From Rhodospirillales bacterium (lineage in GTDB: Bacteria; Pseudomonadota; Alphaproteobacteria; Rhodospirillales; Casp-alpha2), in contig JAJFIE010000201.1 of assembly GCA_021775275.1 (NCBI GenBank), positions 1-9,200 on the forward strand: a stretch of 9,200 nucleotides of DNA, read 5' to 3'. How positions within the stretch are numbered: position 1 is the first letter of the stretch; each line of letters starts with the position of its first letter. Below, one piece after another: positions 1 through 5,486 of this stretch. The notes under the pieces were generated by a model that was given only the letters and a program-made list of their open reading frames with translations, made no database searches and had not been told where the DNA came from. The position numbers and the translations under genes were made by a program.

Positions 1-563
1 CACTGCCAAGCGCCCTGAACGGGATAGATTACCGCTGTCAGGACGGCGACGAACAGCAGGAACGGCCAGAGCTTGATCCGCTCGGCCACGGTTCCCGATA
101 TGATCGAAGCCGTGGTGGCAACGAAAACCATCTGGAAAAACCAGTCTGACTCGGACGAATAATCTCCAGAAAAATCGCCGGCCATGGCGGCGTCATTGTC
201 GCCGCTCCACGGTACGAACGATCCGATGAATCCTCCGTCCACGCCCATGTACATGACGTTGTACCCGATGAGCCAGAACATCACGCCCGCCAATGAATAT
301 AGCGCCATGTTCTTCATGCAGATGGTCGCGACGTTTTTGGTGCGCACGAGCCCTGCTTCGAGCATGGCAAAACCTGCTGCCATCAACATGACGAGCACAC
401 CGTGAACGAGAAATGAAAATGTATTGAGAATGTACGCCGTTTCCGCAGAAACGGCGGCGAATGCAGGTTGTGCGACAAGCATGCACACTCCCACCAGGCC
501 AGTAAACGCCACACTGAATTTAAGGGGGCGCAGCCAGCGGTTAGGTATATTAATCTTGGGCAT
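1..563 (-). CDS. amt: Ammonium transporter (Amt/MEP/Rh family), N-terminal 187 residues, runs off the left edge
   Basis: This is an inner-membrane channel for ammonium/ammonia uptake. The visible part begins MPKINIPNRWLRPLKFSVAF. Residues 1-36 look like a signal peptide: basic start, hydrophobic core at about 17-31, and an AFA cleavage motif at 34-36. Hydrophobic helices follow at about 45-66, 85-106, 142-157 and 165-182. The Amt signatures AMLEAGLVRTKN (66-77) and SGTVAERIK (156-164) are clear, and YPVQGAW (180-186) begins the next conserved block. The full family length is about 400-450 residues, so roughly half or more lies beyond the edge. The start at 563 is supported by AAGGAGA (569-575) five bases upstream. 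No glnK (PII) gene lies upstream; it could be downstream, outside the window. The style (GYNVMYMG, SDWFFQMVFVATTASI) resembles Amt proteins of marine Alphaproteobacteria; this sub-type is an inference. Confidence 0.95.
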   Translation of the reverse strand, partial: MPKINIPNRWLRPLKFSVAFTGLVGVCMLVAQPAFAAVSAETAYILNTFSFLVHGVLVMLMAAGFAMLEAGLVRTKNVATICMKNMALYSLAGVMFWLIGYNVMYMGVDGGFIGSFVPWSGDNDAAMAGDFSGDYSSESDWFFQMVFVATTASIISGTVAERIKLWPFLLFVAVLTAVIYPVQGAWQ

Positions 564-579
564 TCCGGTCTCCTTCTTA

Positions 580-599
580 AAAACAGGTTTTCCTGTTTT
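580..599 (-). promoter_or_regulatory. Perfect hairpin in the amt 5' leader
   Basis: Read on the amt strand, AAAACAGG, a loop of AAAA, then CCTGTTTT form a perfect 8-bp stem with a 4-base loop. Further T bases and the AAGGAGA ribosome binding site follow directly. It would lie in the transcript made from the sigma-54-type promoter. It could be an RNA structure affecting translation or early termination, or a DNA operator; the sequence does not decide. The stem is only moderately stable because half of it is A-T pairs. Confidence 0.5.
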
Positions 600-668
600 C
601 TGCGGCATGACGCCGTCAGCTGGGTCCCGTGGCCGGAATAACAAGAGCTTCCTAATCGCCGTTTATAT

Positions 669-684
669 TTCAAAAGCCGTGCCA
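669..684 (-). promoter_or_regulatory. Sigma-54 (RpoN) type promoter for amt
   Basis: The minus strand reads TGGCACGGCTTTTGAA. Against the sigma-54 consensus TGGCACG-N4-TTGCW, every fixed position matches except the C of TTGC, which is A. The spacing of the GG and TTG elements is exact. The predicted transcription start is near 658, giving a leader of about 95 nt. The mismatch falls in the important -12 element, so the promoter may be weak or strictly activator-dependent. The A+T-rich TATAAA at 662-667 is a possible alternative -10 box but has no good -35 partner. Confidence 0.65.
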
Positions 685-712
685 GAAAGCGATGCGAAGG
701 GGAATTGATTAA

Positions 713-725
713 AATCAACAGGTTA
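713..725 (+). promoter_or_regulatory. Integration host factor (IHF) binding site candidate
   Basis: AATCAACAGGTTA matches the IHF consensus WATCAANNNNTTR at every defined position. It lies between the NtrC palindrome and the sigma-54-type promoter, centred about 60 bases upstream of the predicted amt start. IHF bends DNA at this place in many sigma-54 promoters to bring the activator to the polymerase. The consensus is short and chance matches occur; the position is what makes it credible. Confidence 0.55.
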
Positions 726-768
726 ACGATGAGCGGAAATTGATTAAACACCCAAATGGGTCAATTAT

Positions 769-785
769 TGCACAAATTTTGTGCA
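769..785. promoter_or_regulatory. NtrC binding site (enhancer) candidate for amt
   Basis: TGCACAAATTTTGTGCA is a perfect palindrome around a single central base. It has the TGCAC-N7-GTGCA layout and 17-bp length of known NtrC (NRI) sites such as those before enterobacterial glnA. Its centre is about 120 bases upstream of the predicted amt transcription start, a usual enhancer distance. It is also 94 bases upstream of the hydroxylase start codon. Only one strong site is visible, whereas NtrC enhancers often come in pairs. Confidence 0.72.
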
Positions 786-878
786 TTCATTGGCGTATGT
801 TCAAAATTTAGGCTGTCGGATGCGCCTAATATTTCAGAAATACTGGACAATTTCCGGGTCGGATATCATCGTGAAAAC

Positions 879-2093
879 ATGGCAGACCAGAAGACGGATA
901 TTCTGATTATTGGTGGCGGGCTAGCGGGTGGCACACTGGCCTGTATTCTCGCGTCCCACGGCGTTGATACTGTGGTCATCGACCGCGAAGCGCCGTCAAG
1001 CGTGCTTGATCCTCTCTACGACGGTCGGGCATCCGCTATCGCTCTTGGCAGTCAACGGGTTCTGGCCGGGGCTGGCCTGTGGGACGATCTGGCCGATAAC
1101 AGCGCCCTCATTCAGGATATCCGGGTTGCCGATGGCGATTCACTGATTTTCCTGCATTACGACCATCAGGACCTGGGTGGCGAGCCGTTTGGCTTCATGG
1201 TGGAAAATCGTCGCCTCCGGGTGGCATTGGCAAAACGGTTCGCCGAGCTGGACAGACTTGCCGTGCGTGCGCCGGACCGCCTGGAAACGCTGGTGCGATC
1301 GCCCGACGGTGTGACGGTCCAGTTGCAAAGCGGTGATACCGTCCGCGCGCGTCTGGTAGTCGGCGCCGATGGACGCGATTCGGAAGTGCGAAAGCGCGCG
1401 GGCATTCAGCTGACGGGCTGGCCCTACAATCAGCACGGCATAGTCTGTACCGTGAGCCACGAAAAACCGCACAATAACATCGCGCACGAATACTTCCTGC
1501 CTGCCGGACCCTTTGCGATTCTGCCCCTGATGGGCAACCGGTCGTCCATTGTATGGACTGAGCGGTCCGAATTGACGCCAGCGATGATGGCGCTGGGCGA
1601 TGTGGCGTTTGGCGTCGAGCTTACGGAACGGTTTGGAGATTTTCTCGGGCGTGTTGAGGTTGTCGGCAAGAGATGGAGCTATCCCCTGTCCCTGCAATTC
1701 GCCGAGCGCACCATTGACGAGCGGCTGGCGCTCATCGCCGACGCGGCGCACGGTATGCACCCCATTGCCGGACAGGGCCTGAATATGGGGCTGCGTGATG
1801 TGGCCGCCCTTTCGGAAGTACTGATCGACGCCCGCCGGTTGGGCCTGGATATGGGGGCCGCGACGGTGCTGGACCGGTATGAGCGCTGGCGGCGCTTTGA
1901 TAATACAGTCATGCTGGCCGTGACGGATGTGCTGAACCGATTATTTTCCAATGACATCGCGCCTGTCCGGTTGGCGCGTGACGTGAGCCTCGGCATCGTA
2001 AACAAAATTCCACCGCTTAAACGCCTGTTCATGCGCCACGCCATGGGGTTGGTCGGCGAGCTGCCTCGCCTGATGCGGGGTCAATCTCTCTAG
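879..2093 (+). CDS. UbiH/UbiF/VisC/COQ6-family FAD-dependent hydroxylase (ubiquinone biosynthesis)
   Basis: This is a flavoprotein monooxygenase of 404 residues, expected to add a hydroxyl group to the aromatic ring of a ubiquinone precursor using NAD(P)H and O2, at the inner face of the membrane. The FAD-binding fold starts DILIIGGGLAGG (7-18). RASAIAL follows at about residue 50, GADGRDSEVR (the DG motif) is at 162-171, and LIADAAHGMHPIAGQGLN (the second FAD-contact motif typical of UbiH/COQ6) is at 285-302. The frame is open from an ATG at 756, but I chose 879 because the extra 41 residues show no family similarity and contain the NtrC palindrome. The chosen ATG has no strong ribosome binding site. 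Which ring carbon it hydroxylates cannot be told: alphaproteobacterial members (UbiH-, UbiF-, UbiL- or UbiM-like) differ. It converges on the DUF971 gene with 23 bases between the stops. Confidence 0.93.
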   Translation: MADQKTDILIIGGGLAGGTLACILASHGVDTVVIDREAPSSVLDPLYDGRASAIALGSQRVLAGAGLWDDLADNSALIQDIRVADGDSLIFLHYDHQDLGGEPFGFMVENRRLRVALAKRFAELDRLAVRAPDRLETLVRSPDGVTVQLQSGDTVRARLVVGADGRDSEVRKRAGIQLTGWPYNQHGIVCTVSHEKPHNNIAHEYFLPAGPFAILPLMGNRSSIVWTERSELTPAMMALGDVAFGVELTERFGDFLGRVEVVGKRWSYPLSLQFAERTIDERLALIADAAHGMHPIAGQGLNMGLRDVAALSEVLIDARRLGLDMGAATVLDRYERWRRFDNTVMLAVTDVLNRLFSNDIAPVRLARDVSLGIVNKIPPLKRLFMRHAMGLVGELPRLMRGQSL

Positions 2094-2116
2094 CAGGCTC
2101 TTTAGCGGCTGGTCTT

Positions 2117-2488
2117 TCAAGGGTCGCGGCTAAGGCCCTGGCGCTCTAATTCATCCAAATAAACCTGCCACATCTCGGTCTGGTGGAGGCCGTATTCATA
2201 GAGCGTTTCCCAAGTGAAAATCCCGGTATCGTGCAGGTCATCGAATTTGAGTCGGACGGCGTAATTGCCGACAGGCTCGACGCCCATAATGCCCACATGC
2301 CGCCGTCCGGCAACCAGTGTTTTTTGACCGGGGCCATGGCCCTGTACTTCGGCGGACGGACTTTCGACCCGCAGGAACTCAGCAGGCAGACTAAAACTCT
2401 GGCCATCGGAAAAGTCCACCTGCAAGCGTTTTTCCTCACGGACCAAGCGGATTTCCGTTGGATGGACCTGGGGGCGGAAATCCTGCAT
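2117..2488 (-). CDS. DUF971 protein (gamma-butyrobetaine hydroxylase-like N-terminal domain)
   Basis: This small soluble protein of 123 residues is one DUF971 domain (about residues 7-112). The recognisable pieces are LQVDFSDGQSFSLPAEFLRV (22-41), SPSAEVQGHG and GVEPVGNYAVRLKFDDLHDTG, then IFTWETLYEYG. The same fold forms the N-terminal domain of gamma-butyrobetaine dioxygenase and the C-terminal part of the plant Fe-S carrier HCF101, so a role near Fe-S handling has been suggested for the family, but no activity is established for the stand-alone form. It has no cysteine, so it cannot build the Cys-rich zinc site of the eukaryotic dioxygenase domain. The start ATG overlaps the upstream UPF0434 stop by one base (TAATG), and GAGG lies seven bases upstream, suggesting coupled translation. 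It is the last gene of the minus-strand cluster. Confidence 0.88.
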   Translation of the reverse strand: MQDFRPQVHPTEIRLVREEKRLQVDFSDGQSFSLPAEFLRVESPSAEVQGHGPGQKTLVAGRRHVGIMGVEPVGNYAVRLKFDDLHDTGIFTWETLYEYGLHQTEMWQVYLDELERQGLSRDP

Positions 2489-2706
2489 TAACGAACCTCG
2501 CTGAGGGGCGATGGCGCGTTGGGTCCATCGCTTAACGGTCGCGCCTCGTCGGGCAGCATGATCGGAATACCATCGCGGATTGGATAAGCCAGACCCGCCC
2601 GCTTGCTGATCAGCTCCTGTGCATCCGGGTCATAGCTCAGCGGCCCCTTGGTTAGGGGACACACCAGAATTTCCAATAATTTTGGGTCAACGCGCCGGTC
2701 TGTCAT
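2488..2706 (-). CDS. UPF0434/Trm112-like small protein
   Basis: The protein is 72 residues and has the Trm112/YcaR pattern: [18 protein letters not shown] (9-26), [22 protein letters not shown] (30-51), then a short variable tail. In eukaryotes and archaea Trm112 activates several methyltransferases; the bacterial short form has no settled role. Classical members carry CPxC and a third Cys in ELICK. Here only Cys16 remains (CPLT, ELISK), so the zinc site is absent, a form I recall as common in Alphaproteobacteria. CAGGAG (2715-2720) lies eight bases before the ATG. It follows the LON gene after 50 bases and overlaps the DUF971 gene by one base, so it belongs to the same operon. Confidence 0.88.
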   Translation of the reverse strand: MTDRRVDPKLLEILVCPLTKGPLSYDPDAQELISKRAGLAYPIRDGIPIMLPDEARPLSDGPNAPSPLSEVR

Positions 2707-2756
2707 GACTTGGACTCCTGTAGAAAAACGAAAGGCACACGTTCCGGACGCCTTAT

Positions 2757-3452
2757 TTAGTGTCGAACGCCATGGTTCGCCGTATCGCCGTGCAAGGACA
2801 AGGCCATCAGGTTGCCCAGCAGTTCACCCCGCATCGCCGTGTTCTCGCATTCCAGCAGGGCCTGTTTTTCACTGGGCGCGAAGGGACAGAGGATGGAGAG
2901 CGTGGTGATAAGCGCTGAGTCTGCGGCGCCTTCGATAGTCGACCAGTCTGCGTCAATGCCGTTGGCGAGAAAATATGCCTCAACTGTGGTCAGCAAACTT
3001 TCCCGGTGGGGGACATAGCTGGCATCATCACCCAGATCATCAGCAAAGGGGGAGTAATCCGGGCTGACCCTGCGGTATCCGGACTTGAGGGAAAGCTCCG
3101 AGGCGATCCGGAAGCGGCAAATGCCTAACAATGTAATGGCGAACCGGCCATCGCCGGTTTCTGAAAAAGAAATGATCCGCCCGGCGCATCCCGTTTCATA
3201 AACAGCGGGTTCGCCGTCCGGCGATTCCACATCGGCGGCTTTCGGCTGCACCATGCCGACAATGCGTCCTTTTCCCAGCGCTTCTTCGACCATATTCAGA
3301 TAACGCGGTTCAAAAATATTCAAGGGCACTGTTGCACCCGGCAGCAACAGCACGCCCGCAAGTGGAAAAATAGGTAACTCCACGGGCAGCAAGTCTTCGG
3401 TCGGCATGTCGCCGCCAAACATGGATGCGCCGGGGTTGTGGCCTTCCGTCAT
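2757..3452 (-). CDS. Stand-alone LON substrate-binding domain protein
   Basis: The protein is 231 residues and consists of a single LON N-terminal domain (PF02190 type, about residues 23-220), with no AAA+ ATPase or protease part. The signature [20 protein letters not shown] (22-41) and [13 protein letters not shown] (43-55) is clear, followed by GRIVGMVQP and a C-terminal helical half. In Lon protease this domain recognises substrates; the function of the free form in bacteria is unknown, and an adaptor or binding role is inference. Its ATG overlaps the thioredoxin-TPR stop as ATGA (3449-3452), so the two are translated from one message and probably in related amounts. The first 20 residues are low in complexity; an internal Met at residue 11 or 16 is a less likely start. 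Confidence 0.9.
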   Translation of the reverse strand: MTEGHNPGASMFGGDMPTEDLLPVELPIFPLAGVLLLPGATVPLNIFEPRYLNMVEEALGKGRIVGMVQPKAADVESPDGEPAVYETGCAGRIISFSETGDGRFAITLLGICRFRIASELSLKSGYRRVSPDYSPFADDLGDDASYVPHRESLLTTVEAYFLANGIDADWSTIEGAADSALITTLSILCPFAPSEKQALLECENTAMRGELLGNLMALSLHGDTANHGVRH

Positions 3453-4447
3453 GAAAATAAAACGGCAGACAGCTGTCGCCGCCCTTCAATGGTGGCCGGG
3501 TGGCTGTGCCCAAGAGCCTCGAAGATCTTCAACAACTGGGTTCGTGCGGCATCGTCATTCCAGGTGACGTCGCGGCGGATGATTTCCACCAATTCTTCAA
3601 TCGCTTGCTCGCTCTGACCCGCACCGTAGAGCGCCACCGCCAGGTCCAGTCGGACCTGATGATTGTCCGGGTTCGCTTCCAATTGGGCCACGAGCTCCTC
3701 TGTAGCGGACGCATCCGATGTGCCGGACTGCTCGGCAAGTTCCAGTGCGGCCACGGCGGCGGTAACCGCCGTATCTTTCTGCAATTCCGGCGTCAGGCCA
3801 TCAATGATCTGGCGTGCATGGTCATATTCGCCTGTCGCCGTGGTGCACCGGATCAAACCGGCGATGGCCGGACCACTGGCGTCGTCCTGCCCAAGCACCT
3901 GGGCGAAAATTGCTGAAGCGCTCTCCACATCACCGGCTTCCAGCGCTGCTTCCGCCTCTTCCAGGGCAGCGTCCGCAGGCAGTTTGGCGCCGTCGGTCAG
4001 GCGTCCGATAAACTCTTTCAACTGGCTTTCAGGCACCGCGCCCTGAAAACCGTCAACGGGCTGCCCTTGCGAAAAGGCATAGACCATGGGAATGGACTGA
4101 ATGCGCATCTGCGCTGCCAGATCCTGGTTTTCATCGATGTTGACCTTGACCATGCGGACCAGACCACCGACCTGCCGGACCAGTTTTTCCAGCTGGGGAC
4201 CAAGTTGTTTGCATGGCTCACACCATGGCGCCCAGAAGTCTACAATAATGGGGACTTCCTTTGAGGCTTCGATAACATCGGCCATGAATGTCGCCGAGGT
4301 GCTTTCTTTAACCAATTCAGTCGCACCGCCTGTCTGGCCGCCAACAGGGGCGGGTCCGGTATCGCCGACCAAAGGGTCATCACCGCCGCTGGGCGCGTCG
4401 GCATTGGCGCCAGAGGGTGTGTTTCCCGGTCCGATAATAATAGCCAT
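3449..4447 (-). CDS. Thioredoxin-TPR protein (CnoX/YbbN-like chaperedoxin)
   Basis: The protein is 332 residues, cytoplasmic, with no signal peptide. Residues 1-45 are a Gly/Pro/Ala-rich, probably disordered extension. Residues about 46-152 are a thioredoxin fold with active site WAPWCEPCK (Cys76 and Cys79) and the cis-proline loop QSIPMV (Pro120). Residues about 155-332 are helical TPR-like repeats (for example ADAALEEAEAALEAGDVESA and PDNHQVRLDLAVALYGAGQSEQAIEEL), ending with the RTQLLKIFEALGHSHPA block usual in this family. In E. coli CnoX combines chaperone and redox protection and passes substrates to GroEL; E. coli's own protein lacks the full CxxC, while this one keeps it and is likely redox-active. 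The centre is EP rather than the common GP. The ribosome binding site is weak. The start at 4447 is the first ATG and gives the usual family length plus the tail. Confidence 0.9.
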   Translation of the reverse strand: MAIIIGPGNTPSGANADAPSGGDDPLVGDTGPAPVGGQTGGATELVKESTSATFMADVIEASKEVPIIVDFWAPWCEPCKQLGPQLEKLVRQVGGLVRMVKVNIDENQDLAAQMRIQSIPMVYAFSQGQPVDGFQGAVPESQLKEFIGRLTDGAKLPADAALEEAEAALEAGDVESASAIFAQVLGQDDASGPAIAGLIRCTTATGEYDHARQIIDGLTPELQKDTAVTAAVAALELAEQSGTSDASATEELVAQLEANPDNHQVRLDLAVALYGAGQSEQAIEELVEIIRRDVTWNDDAARTQLLKIFEALGHSHPATIEGRRQLSAVLFS

Positions 4448-4509
4448 GGTTCACAGTTTCCGTTTTTCAGATCATTAAGACAGAGATGGCGGTTTCCGCG
4501 CCGTAACGC

Positions 4510-4535
4510 AAGCCCCATGCCCGGATTTGGGGCTT
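4510..4535 (-). terminator. Weak hairpin after proX, possible terminator
   Basis: Overlapping the proX stop codon, AAGCCCC and GGGGCTT form a perfect 7-bp stem with a 12-base loop on the minus strand. No T-run follows (GCGTTACGG), so it is a poor intrinsic terminator. It may slow or partly end proX transcription, or protect the 3' end, before the thioredoxin gene 86 bases further on. Confidence 0.3.
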
Positions 4536-5046
4536 AGAGTGCCACAATGGCCGGTTCGTGGCCACATGACCGAATAAACGACATCAGATCATCCGGTGCG
4601 ATGGCCGTTGTCGCATCATTCACCAACGGATGATAGTTAAGCACGTTATAGGACATCATTTCCTTATCCAGCACCACGTTGACCCGGCCTTCAGAATCAT
4701 TGATCAGGGCAAATGGCGTTACTGAGCCGGGCACGATGCCGAGGATTTCCATCAGAAGCTCCGGCTTGCCAAACGACAGATGGTTGGAGCCGATCAGGTG
4801 GCGCAGGCTTTTCATATCGATGGCGCGATCCTCGAGAGTCACGACCAGCCAGATATCGCCTTTCTTGTCCTTCAAAAACAGGTTCTTGCAGTGCGCTCCC
4901 GTTAACTCACCGCGAAAAGCCTTGCTGTCGTCAACCGTAAAGGCAGGGGCGTGCTCGACCGTGGTCGTTTCAATGCCGAGATCGGCAAGATGGTCAAAAA
5001 GCTGCTCGCGTGTCTTCGGCGAGGATTGGGGCATGGGCTGGGACAT
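4534..5046 (-). CDS. proX: Prolyl-tRNA deacylase-type editing protein (YbaK/EbsC, ProXp-ala/PrdX)
   Basis: This is a 170-residue free-standing editing domain, cytoplasmic. The family removes wrongly attached amino acids from tRNA; the ProXp-ala branch hydrolyses Ala-tRNA(Pro), correcting prolyl-tRNA synthetase errors. Signatures are EHAPAFTVDDS (31-41), GAHCKNLFLKDKKGDIWLVV (50-69, with Lys54 in the place of the conserved substrate-site lysine), SFGKPELLMEILGIVPGSVTPFAL (91-114) and the C-terminal HPLVNDATTAI. The GAHCKNLFLKDKKG string is what favours ProXp-ala over the Cys-tRNA(Pro) deacylase YbaK. There is no ribosome binding site before the ATG; a promoter candidate places the transcript start almost on it. 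A Met at residue 5 is an alternative start. The thioredoxin gene lies 86 bases downstream on the same strand, so read-through into the cluster is possible. Confidence 0.92.
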   Translation of the reverse strand: MSQPMPQSSPKTREQLFDHLADLGIETTTVEHAPAFTVDDSKAFRGELTGAHCKNLFLKDKKGDIWLVVTLEDRAIDMKSLRHLIGSNHLSFGKPELLMEILGIVPGSVTPFALINDSEGRVNVVLDKEMMSYNVLNYHPLVNDATTAIAPDDLMSFIRSCGHEPAIVAL

Positions 5047-5053
5047 AGACCGG

Positions 5054-5083
5054 ATAGTAGACTGTTCAGGTCGAGCTTCTCAA
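5054..5083 (-). promoter_or_regulatory. Sigma-70-type promoter candidate for proX
   Basis: On the minus strand TTGAGA (5078-5083) and TACTAT (5054-5059) are separated by 18 bases. Transcription would start at about 5047, beside the proX ATG at 5046. That would give a leaderless or near-leaderless mRNA, which agrees with the lack of a ribosome binding site. Confidence 0.45.
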
Positions 5084-5129
5084 GGCCCGGTGTCCTGGAG
5101 AGGAAGAAAACGTTCGTGAAAGATGAGCC

Positions 5130-5157
5130 TTGCAAAGACAGGCGCGGTGCGTATTAT
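5130..5157 (+). promoter_or_regulatory. Sigma-70-type promoter for tRNA-Gly
   Basis: TTGCAA (5130-5135) and TATTAT (5152-5157) are separated by 16 bases, both close to consensus. Transcription would start near 5164, leaving a leader of about 38 bases before the tRNA, a normal layout. Its message may also continue into the glutamate dehydrogenase gene, because no convincing terminator follows the tRNA. Confidence 0.6.
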
Positions 5158-5201
5158 CGGCGCGCTTTCGGTCCCCCGGTTTCAGGGTGACGTCGGATTA
5201 A

Positions 5202-5276
5202 GCGGGCGTAGCTCAGTGGTAGAGCATCTCGTTGCCAACGAGAATGTCGTGAGTTCGAATCTCATCGCCCGCTCCA
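5202..5276 (+). tRNA. tRNA-Gly, anticodon GCC, CCA encoded
   Basis: The cloverleaf is complete. The acceptor stem GCGGGCG (5202-5208) pairs with CGCCCGC (5266-5272). The D stem is GCTC/GAGC with loop AGTGGTA. The anticodon stem TCTCG/CGAGA encloses the loop TTGCCAA, with anticodon GCC at 5234-5236. The T stem GTGAG/CTCAT (one G-T pair) encloses TTCGAAT. The discriminator base T5273 is followed by genomic CCA (5274-5276). It reads GGC and GGT codons. No duplicated 3' end or integrase marks it as an integration site within the window. Confidence 0.98.
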
Positions 5277-5444
5277 TTTTCTTCTGGAAGTAAAAATTCC
5301 CAGCCACACGGAAACTGTTCTGCTGTAGCGTCTCAATGGCGTCGGTATGGCGATCCCTGTTTCCGGGACTGTTTTATCCGAAAGTCGCCACCGGCGTTTC
5401 CCTGCTTCCCTTCCTGAATCCAAATGGGCTAACCTACAGACAAA

Positions 5445-5460
5445 CCGTGCATAAGCACGG
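5445..5460 (+). promoter_or_regulatory. Short hairpin in the glutamate dehydrogenase leader
   Basis: CCGTGC, loop ATAA, GCACGG form a perfect 6-bp GC-rich stem with a 4-base loop. It ends 14 bases before the AAGGGGG ribosome binding site (5473-5479) of the glutamate dehydrogenase gene. There is no T-run, so it is not a standard terminator. It might be an operator or an RNA element affecting translation, or chance. Confidence 0.35.
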
Positions 5461-5486
5461 CTTGGGAAACATAAGGGGGCACCTTC

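Larger units (their letters stand above)
564..878. other. Divergent intergenic region between amt and the UbiH-type hydroxylase
   Basis: This 315-base stretch holds no gene I can support. It is AT-rich compared with its flanks and carries the amt control sites described separately: a ribosome binding site and hairpin near amt, then a sigma-54-type promoter, an IHF match and an NtrC palindrome. The repeat TTGATTAAA occurs at 705-713 and 740-748, 35 bases apart on the same strand; the first copy lies within an inverted repeat (TTGATT, two bases, AATCAA, 705-718) that overlaps the IHF match. No clear sigma-70 promoter for the plus-strand hydroxylase gene could be picked out. Confidence 0.7.

Noticed and set aside
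756..878. N-terminal extension of 41 residues on the hydroxylase, from the upstream ATG
   Set aside because: The family starts a few residues before the GGGLAGG motif. The extension has no family similarity, no ribosome binding site is evident, and it would run through the NtrC palindrome.
1140..1760. Minus-strand open frame of 206 codons inside the hydroxylase gene
   Set aside because: It is antisense to a well-supported flavoprotein and has no recognisable domain or ribosome binding site.
2094..2116. Bidirectional terminator between the convergent hydroxylase and DUF971 genes
   Set aside because: The 23-base gap has no stable stem and no T-run, so no terminator could be supported.
5202..5276. 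tRNA-Gly as an integration (att) site of a mobile element
   Set aside because: No integrase, no repeat of the tRNA 3' end and no change in gene character follow; the downstream gene is core metabolism.
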